From Mycobacterium sp. NBC_00419 (lineage in GTDB: Bacteria > Actinomycetota > Actinomycetes > Mycobacteriales > Mycobacteriaceae), in NCBI RefSeq assembly GCF_036023875.1, contig NZ_CP107931.1, forward strand, positions 1 through 64,000: DNA of 64,000 nt, written 5' to 3'. This document shows, in pieces, positions 63,970 through 64,000 of this stretch. The position numbers were made by a program, and so were the translations under genes. The notes beneath the pieces are model-generated. The model was not told the origin of the DNA. It made no database searches and saw only the letters and a list, made by a program, of their open reading frames with translations. Each line of letters begins with the position of its first letter. Positions within the stretch are counted from its first letter, which is position 1.

Positions 63970-64000
63970 TTAGTTGCAGGCGCCGGCGTTGACCCAACGG
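63970..64000 (-). CDS. Possible 3' end of a small secreted protein gene (partial)
   Basis: On the minus strand the last codons read RWVNAGACN then TAA, the type of Cys-Asn terminus seen in small exported mycobacterial proteins such as the one ending at 35572. Only about 9 codons lie in the window, so this is tentative. Confidence 0.3.
   Translation of the reverse strand, partial: RWVNAGACN

Overview
The window reads as chromosome from a fast-growing mycobacterium (Mycolicibacterium-like). It has high GC, many GTG starts, a furA-katG pair, a DUF4193 protein, a RipD-like inactive NlpC/P60 protein, a cutinase, a fatty-acyl-AMP ligase (FAAL), a Ddn-like deazaflavin oxidoreductase and many small secreted proteins. 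I saw no rRNA, tRNA, insertion sequence, prophage or CRISPR array.

Region 1 (1-12.5 kb) is the most unusual part. A polyamine-type ABC importer (ATPase, Tat lipoprotein binding protein, two permeases, plus a 71-aa membrane protein) lies next to an APH-family kinase, a class III PLP enzyme of the ethanolamine-phosphate/phosphohydroxylysine phospho-lyase type, an aldehyde dehydrogenase and a GntR/FadR-type regulator. A divergent 971-aa protein fuses a second kinase, a degenerate M23-like domain and a second phospho-lyase-like domain. The 13-bp palindrome ATTGGTnACCAAT lies ahead of each of the three transcription units (two perfect copies, one with a single mismatch). I infer a dedicated regulon that imports an amino-alcohol or hydroxylated amine, phosphorylates it, eliminates phosphate and ammonia to give an aldehyde, and oxidises that to an acid.

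Region 2 (12.6-21.5 kb) holds small secreted and membrane proteins, a YaeQ protein, and a TetR regulator facing a CocE-type hydrolase joined in one tightly overlapping operon to a complete dipeptide-type ABC importer. A doubled 13-bp palindrome lies in the divergent promoter.

Region 3 (21.5-32.8 kb) is mixed: a SnoaL remnant, a PPOX protein, a ParD-like/zeta toxin-antitoxin pair with a nested operator, a DCC oxidoreductase, an HD protein, a cutinase, an active-looking NlpC/P60 protein, an HtrA protease, a stand-alone Clp N-domain protein with a 22-bp palindrome and a TetR gene upstream, a secreted beta-helix protein, and an FKBP lipoprotein.

Region 4 (32.9-45.8 kb) holds a nitronate monooxygenase, a frameshifted alpha/beta hydrolase, two SDRs, an enoyl-CoA hydratase, a GH5-like secreted protein, an orphan FAAL divergent from an acyl-CoA thioesterase, DUF4193, RipD-like, SRPBCC and FNT genes.

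Region 5 (45.8-64 kb) starts with a PucR regulator facing mmsA and a class III aminotransferase (probable beta-alanine to acetyl-CoA route; the PucR gene looks leaderless, with its -10 inside a palindrome). It continues with an acyl-CoA dehydrogenase-like flavoprotein, glycogen phosphorylase, a methyltransferase, a CitE-like lyase, a MOSC protein, MenC, an MTHFR-like protein, then furA-katG closed by a strong UUCG-loop terminator.
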